From Fimenecus sp051881435 (lineage in GTDB: Bacteria > Bacillota > Clostridia > Oscillospirales > Acutalibacteraceae): a stretch of 42,627 nt of DNA. How positions within the stretch are numbered: the first letter of the stretch is position 1; every line of letters begins with the position of its first letter. The stretch covers positions 1-42,627 of the forward strand of contig JBJEPW010000023.1 of the NCBI GenBank assembly GCA_051881435.1, in the 5' to 3' direction. The notes below the pieces were generated by a model. The model worked only from the letters and a program-made list of their open reading frames with translations. It had not been told where the DNA came from and made no database searches. Positions 1-7,342 of this stretch are shown one piece after another. The translations under genes and the position numbers were made by a program.

Positions 1-306
1 CCCGTTGTAGGGGCGGGTTTCCACGCCCGCCCGTTATTCCTCCCTCTGACGAGGGAGGTGGCACGGCGTAGCCGTGACGGAGGGAGAGAGACGAAAAAAA
101 TCTCTCCCCCAGTCAAATGCTGCGCATTTGACAGCCCCCTCGTCAGAGGGGGCGGAAACGGCGGGGGCAAGCCCCCGCCCTACCCTGAAAAATGTCTTTT
201 GTGCATAGAGAACGGTTTTGGACATTTCGTCAAATACCATAAAAATCCACGGGCGGGCATGGAAACCCGCCCCTACAAATTCGCTGTAAAATCAAATTTA
301 AACCCG

Positions 307-413
307 TTCCGCTCCCTCTTTGAGGGTGATTCCCCACGGTGTGGGGAAATGTCTGCGAAGCAGACAAAGGGGACGGCGCCGTCAGCGCTGTCAGCGAAGC
401 TGACTGAGGGAGT
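307..413. repeat. 107-bp compound hairpin repeat, copy 1
   Basis: This unit is almost identical to 26067-26173, with three substitutions in 107 positions and no indels. It contains three internal hairpins: one around TCCCCAC/GTGGGGA, one GTCTGC/GCAGAC and one GTCAGC/GCTGAC. Its ends are GCTCCCTC and GAGGGAG, which form an imperfect terminal inverted repeat. It carries no coding capacity and resembles a small MITE or REP-like unit. Confidence 0.8.
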
Positions 414-512
414 TTATAGCAATTTTTCATTTTCCATTATCAATTGTTCATTTTTCACTCCCTCCGTCAAAACCTACGGTTTTGCCACCTCCCTCACGGA
501 GGGAGGAAAAAA

Positions 513-537
513 GTAGGGGCGATTCACGAATCGCCCG
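513..537 (+). repeat. 25-nt GTAGGG hairpin, identical to 27861-27885
   Basis: The stem is GGCGATTC/GAATCGCC with a two-base loop, following the constant GTAGGG flank. The copy at 27861-27885 is identical over all 25 nt, and a degenerate reverse copy lies at 41489-41513. Confidence 0.75.
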
Positions 538-626
538 TTCAATCCCGCTGTTGGATTACATATGATTTTGCGGGCAGATGTGGGCATCTGCCCCTACAAA
601 CAAACCTATAATGTTTTATGTAACCC

Positions 627-707
627 GTAGGGGACGATGCCTTCATCGTACCGTAAAATAACCCCTCTGTCACTTCGTGACATCTCCCCTTTCAGGGGAG
701 ACAAGGA
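627..707. repeat. Compound repeat with GTAGGGGACG hairpin and CCCCTCTGTCAC unit, copy 1
   Basis: A GTAGGG-type hairpin is followed by a unit with stems TGTCAC/GTGACA and TCCCCT/AGGGGA. The same two units sit in the same order at 27766-27847, with the second unit almost unchanged and the first hairpin diverged. Both copies encode a similar spurious peptide in one frame. Confidence 0.75.
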
Positions 708-892
708 TAAAAAATCACGGCGGTATCGTAGGGCTGGCGACCTCGACAGCCCGCAAAAAAATCGCAATTTCAACGGTGCAACCAGGTCGTCGCACCCTAC
801 GAAATCATCGGTTGCATATAATTTCTCGGGCGGGTATGGAAACCTGCACCGTTCATGAAATAACGCGTTTTTCTCACTCTACTTTCCGTAGG

Positions 893-921
893 TTGAAAAC
901 GGGGAAATGTACCGTTATAAT
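893..921 (+). promoter_or_regulatory. Sigma-A promoter of the HTH-desulfoferrodoxin gene
   Basis: TTGAAA at 893-898 and TATAAT at 916-921 are separated by 17 bp. Transcription would begin near 928, giving a leader of about 25 nt that contains AAGGAG at 939-944, 8 nt before the ATG at 953. This supports the short start for the gene. Confidence 0.75.
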
Positions 922-952
922 TGACCTGAAAACAAACCAAGGAGTGATTGAA

Positions 953-1537
953 ATGAACAATTATGTTACAGGTTCGGTAATAAAAAAACTGCGTGAGAAG
1001 CAAGGACTTACCCAAAGCGGTCTTGCCGAAAAAATCAATGTGAGCGACAAGACAATTTCAAAATGGGAAACGGGCAAAGGGTTGCCTGATATTGCCCTTA
1101 TTGAGCCATTGGCCGCCGCGTTGGGCGTTTCGGTGATTGAGCTTATGTCAGGCGAATATGTCACGAATAAAAACGCGGCCGCAAATATTCTGCGTTCAAA
1201 GCTTTATGTCTGCCCTGTATGCGGAAATGTTATATACGCAAGCGGCGAGGCTGTGATAAGCTGCTGCGGAATAACGCTTCCCGCGCTTGAAGCCGAAGAG
1301 CCCGACGGTGAGCACGAAATCAAAATCGAAAGGGTGGAGGATGAGTATTTTATAAGTATCAGCCACGAAATGAGCAAAAATCACTATATTTCGTTTATTG
1401 CTTTTGCCTCCTGCGACCGTTTTCAGCTTGTAAAACTGTATCCCGAGGGTAATGCAGAGGCTCGCCTTAATCTGCGGGGCGGAGGTTACCTTTATATTTA
1501 CTGCAACAAGCACGGACTTATGAAAAAAAGAGTATAA
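953..1537 (+). CDS. XRE-family HTH regulator fused to a desulfoferrodoxin/superoxide reductase domain
   Basis: The 194-residue protein has an N-terminal XRE helix-turn-helix (about residues 7-62, with the typical SDKTISKWE recognition helix). A desulforedoxin-like iron site follows, made of Cys87, Cys90, Cys104 and Cys105. The C-terminal superoxide-reductase fold keeps His121, His138, His144, Cys184 and His187, spaced as the five ligands of the SOR catalytic iron. The residue before the first His is Glu (E120) where SORs usually carry a catalytic Lys. The ATG at 953 is chosen because promoter and AAGGAG lie just upstream; a longer open frame from 677 runs through repeats. I infer a redox- or superoxide-responsive regulator, or a reductase that binds DNA. 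HTH-desulfoferrodoxin fusions are known in clostridia as far as I recall. A terminator follows, so it is monocistronic. Confidence 0.85.
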   Translation: MNNYVTGSVIKKLREKQGLTQSGLAEKINVSDKTISKWETGKGLPDIALIEPLAAALGVSVIELMSGEYVTNKNAAANILRSKLYVCPVCGNVIYASGEAVISCCGITLPALEAEEPDGEHEIKIERVEDEYFISISHEMSKNHYISFIAFASCDRFQLVKLYPEGNAEARLNLRGGGYLYIYCNKHGLMKKRV

Positions 1538-1542
1538 GAAAA

Positions 1543-1580
1543 GCAGGAAACGCCGTTTGGCTGCGTTTCCTGCCTTTTTC
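1543..1580 (+). terminator. Intrinsic terminator after the HTH-desulfoferrodoxin gene
   Basis: An 11-bp perfect stem (1543-1553 with 1563-1573) is followed by a T-rich tail. The opposite strand also has a T-rich tail, so it may serve the convergent ACT gene (stop at 1591) as well. Confidence 0.8.
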
Positions 1581-1590
1581 TTATCTTGAT

Positions 1591-2022
1591 TTACTTAATA
1601 TTCAGCTCATCGGGGCAAACAGGCTTCATATTGTGCTCGCCGAGAAGCTTTACAAATTTATCCTCATCGGAGATGCGGAATACCATATATGCAGTGCCGT
1701 TTTGCTGTGTAATCAGAGAATACATATACTCAATTGCAATATCGCCCTCTGCAAGAATTTCTAAAAGCTCGTTAAGTCCTGCCGGCTTATCGGGCACGGC
1801 AACAGCCATTACGGGATTTACGGAAAGTATGTTTCCGTTTGCCAAAAGAGCCGCAGAAGCGCGCTCTGAATCATCCGTAATCAAACGGAGAACGCCGTAA
1901 TCTGCTGTTTCTGCTATTGAGAGCGCACGCAGATTGATATTGTTAGCCGCAAGCAAACGGGTAATCTCTGCAAGACCGCCTGTACGGTTTTCCAAAAAAA
2001 CTGAAATTTGGTTTATATGCAT
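1591..2022 (-). CDS. Double ACT-domain protein
   Basis: The 143-residue protein consists of two ACT domains (about residues 3-66 and 70-140), beginning with the typical HINQISVFLENRTG strand-loop-helix. There is no catalytic domain. ACT pairs bind amino acids and often regulate amino-acid enzymes. It is the last gene of the operon that starts at 8977 and lies 13 bp after the phenylacetate-CoA ligase. Proteins of this type are common neighbours of paaK and ior genes in anaerobes. I infer that it senses an aromatic amino acid or aryl acid and modulates a neighbour; the ligand cannot be read from sequence. An AAGGAGGATTG-like site precedes the ATG. Confidence 0.8.
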   Translation of the reverse strand: MHINQISVFLENRTGGLAEITRLLAANNINLRALSIAETADYGVLRLITDDSERASAALLANGNILSVNPVMAVAVPDKPAGLNELLEILAEGDIAIEYMYSLITQQNGTAYMVFRISDEDKFVKLLGEHNMKPVCPDELNIK

Positions 2023-2035
2023 AACTCAATCCTCC

Positions 2036-3334
2036 TTAGATTTTACGGTTATCAATAACGCGGACTGCCTTGCCCTCACTTCGTGCTATCGTCTTGGGAG
2101 CAACAAGTTTAACCTTTGCATAAATGCCAAGCATTGCTTTAAGTGCGGCAACAAGGCTCTTTTCCATCTCGGTAATCTTGCTCAATGAGTCAGAGAAGTT
2201 TTCGGGAGTCATTTCAACCTGAACTTCAAGAGTATCGGAATTGTTTACGCGGTCAACAATTATCTGATAGTTTGCGGGATAGCCCTGTTCAAGCAGAACG
2301 GTTTCAATCTGTGAGGGGAATACATTAACGCCCTTGATGATAAGCATATCGTCACTGCGTCCCATAGGCTTGCTCATTTTTACATGAGTACGGCCGCAGG
2401 AGCAGGGCTTGCGTGAAAGCACACAGATGTCGCGGGTGCGGTAACGAAGCAGGGGGAAAGCCTCTTTTGTAATCGAGGTGAAAACAAGCTCGCCCTTTGA
2501 ACCCTCGGGAAGGACCTCGCCTGTTTCGGGGTCAATGATTTCCGCAATAAAATGGTCCTCATTGATGTGCATACCCGTTTGCTCCTCACACTCAAAGCTT
2601 ACGCCGGGACCTGAAATTTCCGTAAGTCCGTAAATATCATAAGCCTTGATACCGAGTTTTTCCTCAATATCATGACGCATATTTTCGCTCCATGCTTCTG
2701 CGCCGAAAATACCTGCTTTAAGCTTGATTTTGTCGCGCAGACCTCTTTCGTGAATGGACTCTGCAAGATATGCGGCATAAGAGGGAGTACAGCAAATAAT
2801 TGTTGCACCCAAATCCGTCATAAACTGAAGCTGACGGTCTGTGTTACCCGAGGACATGGGGAGAGTAAGACAGCCTGCTTTGTGTGAACCGCCGTTAAGT
2901 CCGGGACCGCCTGTGAAAAGACCGTAGCCGTAGCTTACCTGGCAAACATCTTCATTTGTGCCGCCCACAGCAACAATGGCTCTTGCACAGCAATCCTCCC
3001 ACAAATCAATATCGTGCTGAGTGTAGAAGGCAACAACGCGCTTGCCTGTTGTACCAGATGTGGACTGAATACGCACGCAATCCTTCAAAGGTGTGCCCAC
3101 AAGTCCGTAAGGATAAGCCTCGCGCAGGTCGTCCTTTGTTAAAAACGGAAGTTTGTGAAGGTCGTCAACGCTCTTGATGTCGTCGGGAGTTACGCCCTTT
3201 TCTTCCATTTTCTTGCGGTAATAGGGAACATTGTCCCACACATGCTTAACCTGCTTTACCAGGCGCTCGTTTTGCCAAGCTCGAATTTGCTCCTGTGAAG
3301 CAGTTTCGATTTCAGGCTGATAATATCTGTTCAT
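2036..3334 (-). CDS. paaK: Phenylacetate-CoA ligase family protein
   Basis: This 432-residue AMP-forming ligase belongs to the phenylacetate-CoA ligase family, which normally makes aryl-acetyl-CoA from the acid, ATP and CoA. The adenylate-binding loop STSGTTG is at residues 91-97, YGLTEISGPG follows in the middle, and the GRSDDMLIIKGVNVFPSQIE hinge is near residue 330; length is typical. I use the ATG at 3334 because AAGGAG lies 9 nt upstream; the in-frame TTG at 3343 would touch the Shine-Dalgarno. It lies 28 bp after iorB in the same operon, so the likely substrates are phenylacetate, 4-hydroxyphenylacetate or indoleacetate, the products of the indolepyruvate oxidoreductase. The exact aryl group is inference. 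Confidence 0.88.
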   Translation of the reverse strand: MNRYYQPEIETASQEQIRAWQNERLVKQVKHVWDNVPYYRKKMEEKGVTPDDIKSVDDLHKLPFLTKDDLREAYPYGLVGTPLKDCVRIQSTSGTTGKRVVAFYTQHDIDLWEDCCARAIVAVGGTNEDVCQVSYGYGLFTGGPGLNGGSHKAGCLTLPMSSGNTDRQLQFMTDLGATIICCTPSYAAYLAESIHERGLRDKIKLKAGIFGAEAWSENMRHDIEEKLGIKAYDIYGLTEISGPGVSFECEEQTGMHINEDHFIAEIIDPETGEVLPEGSKGELVFTSITKEAFPLLRYRTRDICVLSRKPCSCGRTHVKMSKPMGRSDDMLIIKGVNVFPSQIETVLLEQGYPANYQIIVDRVNNSDTLEVQVEMTPENFSDSLSKITEMEKSLVAALKAMLGIYAKVKLVAPKTIARSEGKAVRVIDNRKI

Positions 3335-3362
3335 CTTAACCAACTCCTTTTTATTTTAAGAC

Positions 3363-3935
3363 TCAGGCGTTTTTGCCCAAATCAAATGCTTTTTTGTTCA
3401 TTTCGAGGAACTTTTGTGGAACGCTGTCCTCAATGGCTTGCATCCATTCTTCCTCTGTAAAATCAAAGTATTTGGAAAGCCTGCCCATAAGCACAATGTT
3501 GACAGCCTTTGAAGAACCTGCTTTTTCGGCAAGGCTCAATGCGTCAAAAGCGTCAATTTCAATGCCCGCGGACTTGATTTTAGAGATAAGGTCGGCAGGA
3601 TACTCTGCCGCACCCGTAATAACGGGCATAGGATTGATTTCCTGTGTGTTTGTGATTATTCTGCCGTCGGGTTTAAGGTATTCCGTCCAGCGTGCGGCTT
3701 CAAGCAGCTCAAATGATACGATGAAATCTGCCTCGCCCTTATCAATAATGGGGGAGTAAACCTTATCGCCGAAACGGACATATGTAACAACGCTTCCGCC
3801 GCGCTGGCTCATACCGTGAACCTCGGATACCTTTATATCATATCCCTTTGTAAGCAGAAGTCTGCCGATAAGCTTTGACGCAAGAAGGCTTCCCTGACCG
3901 CCTACGCCCACAATCATAATGTTTTTCGTTTCCAT
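3363..3935 (-). CDS. iorB: Indolepyruvate:ferredoxin oxidoreductase, beta subunit
   Basis: The 190-residue gamma-type subunit of the 2-oxoacid:ferredoxin oxidoreductase family starts with a GVGGQGSLLAS dinucleotide-like loop. It also carries the family motif SEVHGMSQRGGSV. With IorA it catalyses oxidative decarboxylation of aryl pyruvates to aryl-acetyl-CoA, CO2 and reduced ferredoxin, a reversible reaction in anaerobes. The ATG at 3935 follows AAGGAGG by a good distance; the in-frame GTG at 3941 overlaps the stop of iorA. The coding regions are thus almost touching, which indicates translational coupling and equal amounts of the two subunits. Confidence 0.93.
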   Translation of the reverse strand: METKNIMIVGVGGQGSLLASKLIGRLLLTKGYDIKVSEVHGMSQRGGSVVTYVRFGDKVYSPIIDKGEADFIVSFELLEAARWTEYLKPDGRIITNTQEINPMPVITGAAEYPADLISKIKSAGIEIDAFDALSLAEKAGSSKAVNIVLMGRLSKYFDFTEEEWMQAIEDSVPQKFLEMNKKAFDLGKNA

Positions 3936-3937
3936 AA

Positions 3938-5677
3938 TCACTCCTCCTTCGGTGCTTTGAGCGCGTCAAATTTACAAAGCTGTTCGCAAACTCCGCAGCC
4001 TGTGCAAAGGGTGTTGTCGATTTTTGCTTTACCGTTTTCCATGCTGATAGCGGGACAACCGATTTTCATACACATTTTACAGCTTCTGCACTTGTCTGCG
4101 TCAACAACAAGAGGCTTATTGTGCTTAACATACTTTAACAGCGCGCAGGGACGGCGTGAAATGATTACAGAGGGCTCGTCAACGCTTAATTCCTCTTTAA
4201 TTGCCGCGTCGCATTCACTGAGGTTATAGGGGTCAACAACACGAACACGGTTTATTCCAACTGCCCTGCAAAGCTCTTCAAGATTTATCTTTGCGGCGGG
4301 GTCACCCTTAATATTATAGCCTGTTGTGGGGTTCTGCTGATGACCTGTCATACCCGTAATGGAGTTATCAAGAATAATAACCGTTGAATTTGATGCGTTG
4401 TAGGATATGTTAACAAGTCCCGTAATTCCCGAGTGCATAAAGGTGGAGTCACCGATAACACATACTGTTTTCTTTTCACTTTCTGCTCCGCCTGCTTTGT
4501 TAAAACCGTGAATACCCGAAACGGAAGCACCCATGCAAAGTGTGGAATCAAGAGCAAACAACGGAGCTGCACTGCCGAGAGTATAGCAACCGATGTCACC
4601 TAATGCGGTGATTTTGTTCTTTGCAAGTATGTAGAAAAGTCCGCGGTGGGGACAGCCTGCACACATAACAGGGGGGCGTACCGGGATAACAGCGTCGGTA
4701 GCTTTGCTTTCGGGAATATCCATACCGAATGCTTTGCGGATTGTATTCTGATTAAACTCGCCTAAAAGTGAGAACATCTCTTTTCCTACACACGGAATAC
4801 CGAGAGTGTTAAGGTGTGTTTCAATAATCGGGTCGAGTTCTTCAATAACATAGAGCTTGTCAACATATTCCGCAAAATCCTTGATAATTTCAACGGGAAG
4901 CGGATTTACAAGACCCAGCTTTAATACGGAAACCGAGTCGCCGAATACCTCTTTAACATATTGGTAGCAGGTACCTGAGCAGATAATACCCATTTCCTTA
5001 GATGTTTTTTCAACCTTGTTAAGTGTTGTAGTCTCGCCGAGAGCCTGAAGCTTCTTTGTTCTCTCCTCAACAAAGGGATGGCGGCGGATTGCGTTTGCGG
5101 GAGCCATTATGTACTTCTGCGGATTCTTTTCATAAGCGGGAAGTGCGATTTCCTCTCTTTCGCAAAGTTCAACAGAGCTTTGTGAGTGTGCAATTCTTGT
5201 GCACATACGGATAATTACGGGAGTATCATATTCCTCGGAGATTTTGTAGGCCTCTTTAACATATTCCTTTGCTTCGGCTGAGTCGGAAGGCTCAAGCATA
5301 GGAACTTTTGCCGCAATGGCATAGTGGCGGGAGTCCTGCTCATTCTGTGATGAGTGCATGGCAGGGTCGTCCGCTACGAAAAGCACCATACCGCCGTTCA
5401 CACCCGTATAAGAGAGTGTAAAGAGCGGGTCAGCGGCTACATTAAGACCGACATGCTTCATAGCACAAGCACTGCGCGCACCGCGGAGTGACGCACCGAA
5501 AGCTACTTCGGTTGCAACCTTTTCATTAGGTGCCCATTCGCAATAAATTTCATCATACTTTGCCGCAAACTCTGTTATTTCGGTTGAGGGTGTACCGGGA
5601 TAACTCGATACAACCTTAACGCCTGCTTCATAAAGTCCGCGTGCAATAGCTTCGTTACCAAGCATTAACTTTTTCAA
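3938..5677 (-). CDS. iorA: Indolepyruvate:ferredoxin oxidoreductase, alpha subunit
   Basis: The 579-residue catalytic subunit begins with the family N-terminus (KKLMLGNEAIARG), followed by the pyrimidine-binding half of the ThDP fold. The pyrophosphate-binding half contains CAGCPHRG, GDIGCYTLGS, GDSTFMHSG and TGMTGHQQNP. Two C-terminal [4Fe-4S] motifs, CRSCKMCMKIGCP and CTGCGVCEQLC, carry electrons to ferredoxin. The start is best placed at the TTG at 5677, since an AAAAGG Shine-Dalgarno is 8 nt upstream and the in-frame GTG at 5686 overlaps it. It lies 27 bp after the transporter gene and overlaps the alternative start of iorB. Substrates of the family are indolepyruvate, phenylpyruvate and 4-hydroxyphenylpyruvate. 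Confidence 0.95.
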   Translation of the reverse strand: MKKLMLGNEAIARGLYEAGVKVVSSYPGTPSTEITEFAAKYDEIYCEWAPNEKVATEVAFGASLRGARSACAMKHVGLNVAADPLFTLSYTGVNGGMVLFVADDPAMHSSQNEQDSRHYAIAAKVPMLEPSDSAEAKEYVKEAYKISEEYDTPVIIRMCTRIAHSQSSVELCEREEIALPAYEKNPQKYIMAPANAIRRHPFVEERTKKLQALGETTTLNKVEKTSKEMGIICSGTCYQYVKEVFGDSVSVLKLGLVNPLPVEIIKDFAEYVDKLYVIEELDPIIETHLNTLGIPCVGKEMFSLLGEFNQNTIRKAFGMDIPESKATDAVIPVRPPVMCAGCPHRGLFYILAKNKITALGDIGCYTLGSAAPLFALDSTLCMGASVSGIHGFNKAGGAESEKKTVCVIGDSTFMHSGITGLVNISYNASNSTVIILDNSITGMTGHQQNPTTGYNIKGDPAAKINLEELCRAVGINRVRVVDPYNLSECDAAIKEELSVDEPSVIISRRPCALLKYVKHNKPLVVDADKCRSCKMCMKIGCPAISMENGKAKIDNTLCTGCGVCEQLCKFDALKAPKEE

Positions 5678-5704
5678 TTTTTTCACCTTTTAATATAGAA
5701 TTTA

Positions 5705-7315
5705 TTATTCACCGAGGCTGTCGGTAATACCAACTGTTTTTGTTGTATTGTAGCATTCAAACATTTTGTCTGCATCCTTAGGCTTTGTTTTTTGAGTGAG
5801 AAGGCTTACAATAGGAACAATTATAAGTCCGCCTACCATAGCAAATGAGCCCGAGTGAAGCGATGTTTTGAATACAACATCGGCAACGAATGAACCCTGC
5901 GGGAATGAGAATACGCCGAATGCCAGAAGAAGCTGTATAATTTCAAGACCTACACCGTAGATGAAAGATACTACAACAGCCGCTTTTGTTGTCTTTTTCC
6001 AATAAAGACCGTAAAGGAAGGGAGCTAAGAATGCGCCTGCAAGTGCGCCCCATGAAACGCCCATCATCTGAGCAATATATTTTGTGATTTCCGATTTACT
6101 GCTTACCTGGAATATAGCAATGGTTGCGGATATAACGATAAACACAACGATAAGCAATCTCATTATAAGCATTTTGCTCTTTTCTGTCATTTCTTTCTTT
6201 TTAAGGGGAGCGATAAGGTCAAGTGTAACTGTGGAACCGCTGGTAAGAACCAGTGAAGAAAGTGTTGACATTGATGCCGAAAGAACAAGCACTATAACTA
6301 CCGCAATAAGTATGGGAGAAAGTGTTGAAAGCATCGTGGGAATGATTGAATCGAAACCGCCTACGGGTTTACCTGTTTTTGCGTCCACTTCAATAACATT
6401 TGAGAAAAGTCTGCCAAAGCCGCCGAGGAAATAGCATCCGCCTGCAACCACAATGGCAAAGAAGGTTGAAATAATTGTGCCCTTTTTGATAGAATCTTCA
6501 TTTTTGATAGCATAGAACTTGCCGACCATTTGCGGAAGTCCCCATGTACCCAAAGAAGTAAGAATAACAACAAACAGGAGGAAAAGGGGATCGGGACCTA
6601 AGAAGGATGAGAACGCACCGGCTCCCTCCCAGCCTTTGGCGCCTTCAACCATAGCAAGTGAATGGGTGGCTTCCAAAAGTCCGCCGTTTGCTTTAAGCAC
6701 GGCAAGAATAACTGCCGTAATACCGCAAAGCATAATGATGCCCTGAATAAAATCGTTTATAGCGGTAGCCATATATCCGCCGATAAGAACATAAATACCC
6801 GTAAGTACAGACATTACGATAACGCATACAGAATAGTCAATTCCGTTGTACGCCATTGAGAAAAGTCTTGAAAGTCCGTTAAAAAGCGATGCGGTATAAG
6901 GAATCAAGAATACGAATGTAATAACAGACGCGGCAATTTTGAGTCCCTTTGATTGGTACCTTGCGCCGAAGAAATCGGGCATTGTTTTAGAGCCTATTGC
7001 CTGAGTCATAATTCTTGTTCTTCTGCCCAGCACCGACCACGCAAGAAGCGAACCGATAAATGCGTTGCCGAGACCTATCCAGGTAGAGGCAAGACCGAAG
7101 TTCCAGCCGAACTGACCTGCATAGCCTACAAAGATAACTGCGGAAAAGTATGATGTACCGAATGCAAAGGCGCTGAGCCACGGACCTACCGAGCGAGAGC
7201 CTAATACGAATCCGTTAACATCTGTTGCGTGCTTGCGTGAGCGCACGCCGATGCCGATCATGAGCGCAAAAAAGCACACAATAAGCACAGTTGTAATAAT
7301 CATTGTTGTATTCAT
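5705..7315 (-). CDS. Sodium:solute symporter (SSS family)
   Basis: The 536-residue protein has about 13 hydrophobic segments with the LeuT-type SSS architecture. Family signatures include the N-terminal VLGSRSVGPWLSAFAFGTSY region and SASMSTLSSLVLTSGS near residue 350, which corresponds to the sodium site region of PutP-like carriers. Substrates of the family range from proline and pantothenate to monocarboxylates. Its place between the acyl-CoA ligase and iorA suggests that it moves an aromatic acid, 2-oxo acid or amino acid used by the operon, but the substrate cannot be read from sequence. The ATG at 7315 has AAAGGAGAA upstream. Confidence 0.85.
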   Translation of the reverse strand: MNTTMIITTVLIVCFFALMIGIGVRSRKHATDVNGFVLGSRSVGPWLSAFAFGTSYFSAVIFVGYAGQFGWNFGLASTWIGLGNAFIGSLLAWSVLGRRTRIMTQAIGSKTMPDFFGARYQSKGLKIAASVITFVFLIPYTASLFNGLSRLFSMAYNGIDYSVCVIVMSVLTGIYVLIGGYMATAINDFIQGIIMLCGITAVILAVLKANGGLLEATHSLAMVEGAKGWEGAGAFSSFLGPDPLFLLFVVILTSLGTWGLPQMVGKFYAIKNEDSIKKGTIISTFFAIVVAGGCYFLGGFGRLFSNVIEVDAKTGKPVGGFDSIIPTMLSTLSPILIAVVIVLVLSASMSTLSSLVLTSGSTVTLDLIAPLKKKEMTEKSKMLIMRLLIVVFIVISATIAIFQVSSKSEITKYIAQMMGVSWGALAGAFLAPFLYGLYWKKTTKAAVVVSFIYGVGLEIIQLLLAFGVFSFPQGSFVADVVFKTSLHSGSFAMVGGLIIVPIVSLLTQKTKPKDADKMFECYNTTKTVGITDSLGE

Positions 7316-7342
7316 TTTTATTCTCCTTTATAGTGAATGGGA

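Larger units (their letters stand above)
1..890. repeat. Intergenic island of short hairpin repeats
   Basis: I see no gene in this stretch; open frames here are made of repeat sequence. It is a mosaic of short palindromic units. One family has a constant GTAGGG flank followed by a variable hairpin; copies are at 7-33, 160-183 (reverse), 250-276 (reverse), 513-537, 571-597 (reverse), 627-656, 728-754, 775-800 (reverse) and 827-850 (degenerate). Others are built on CCTCCCTC/GAGGGAGG arms (39-87 and 458-506) and a 107-bp three-hairpin unit (307-413). A low-complexity A/T stretch with TTTTCAATT-like words lies at 420-455. Related units recur near 26.1 kb, 27.6-28.0 kb and 41.4-41.5 kb. Confidence 0.8.

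Noticed and set aside
58..516. 152-codon open frame at the left end
   Set aside because: It runs through palindromic repeats, has no ribosome site and no protein-like composition.
637..858. Small frame with a peptide nearly repeated at 27753-28019
   Set aside because: The shared peptide is only the translation of the 81-bp compound repeat; the rest differs.
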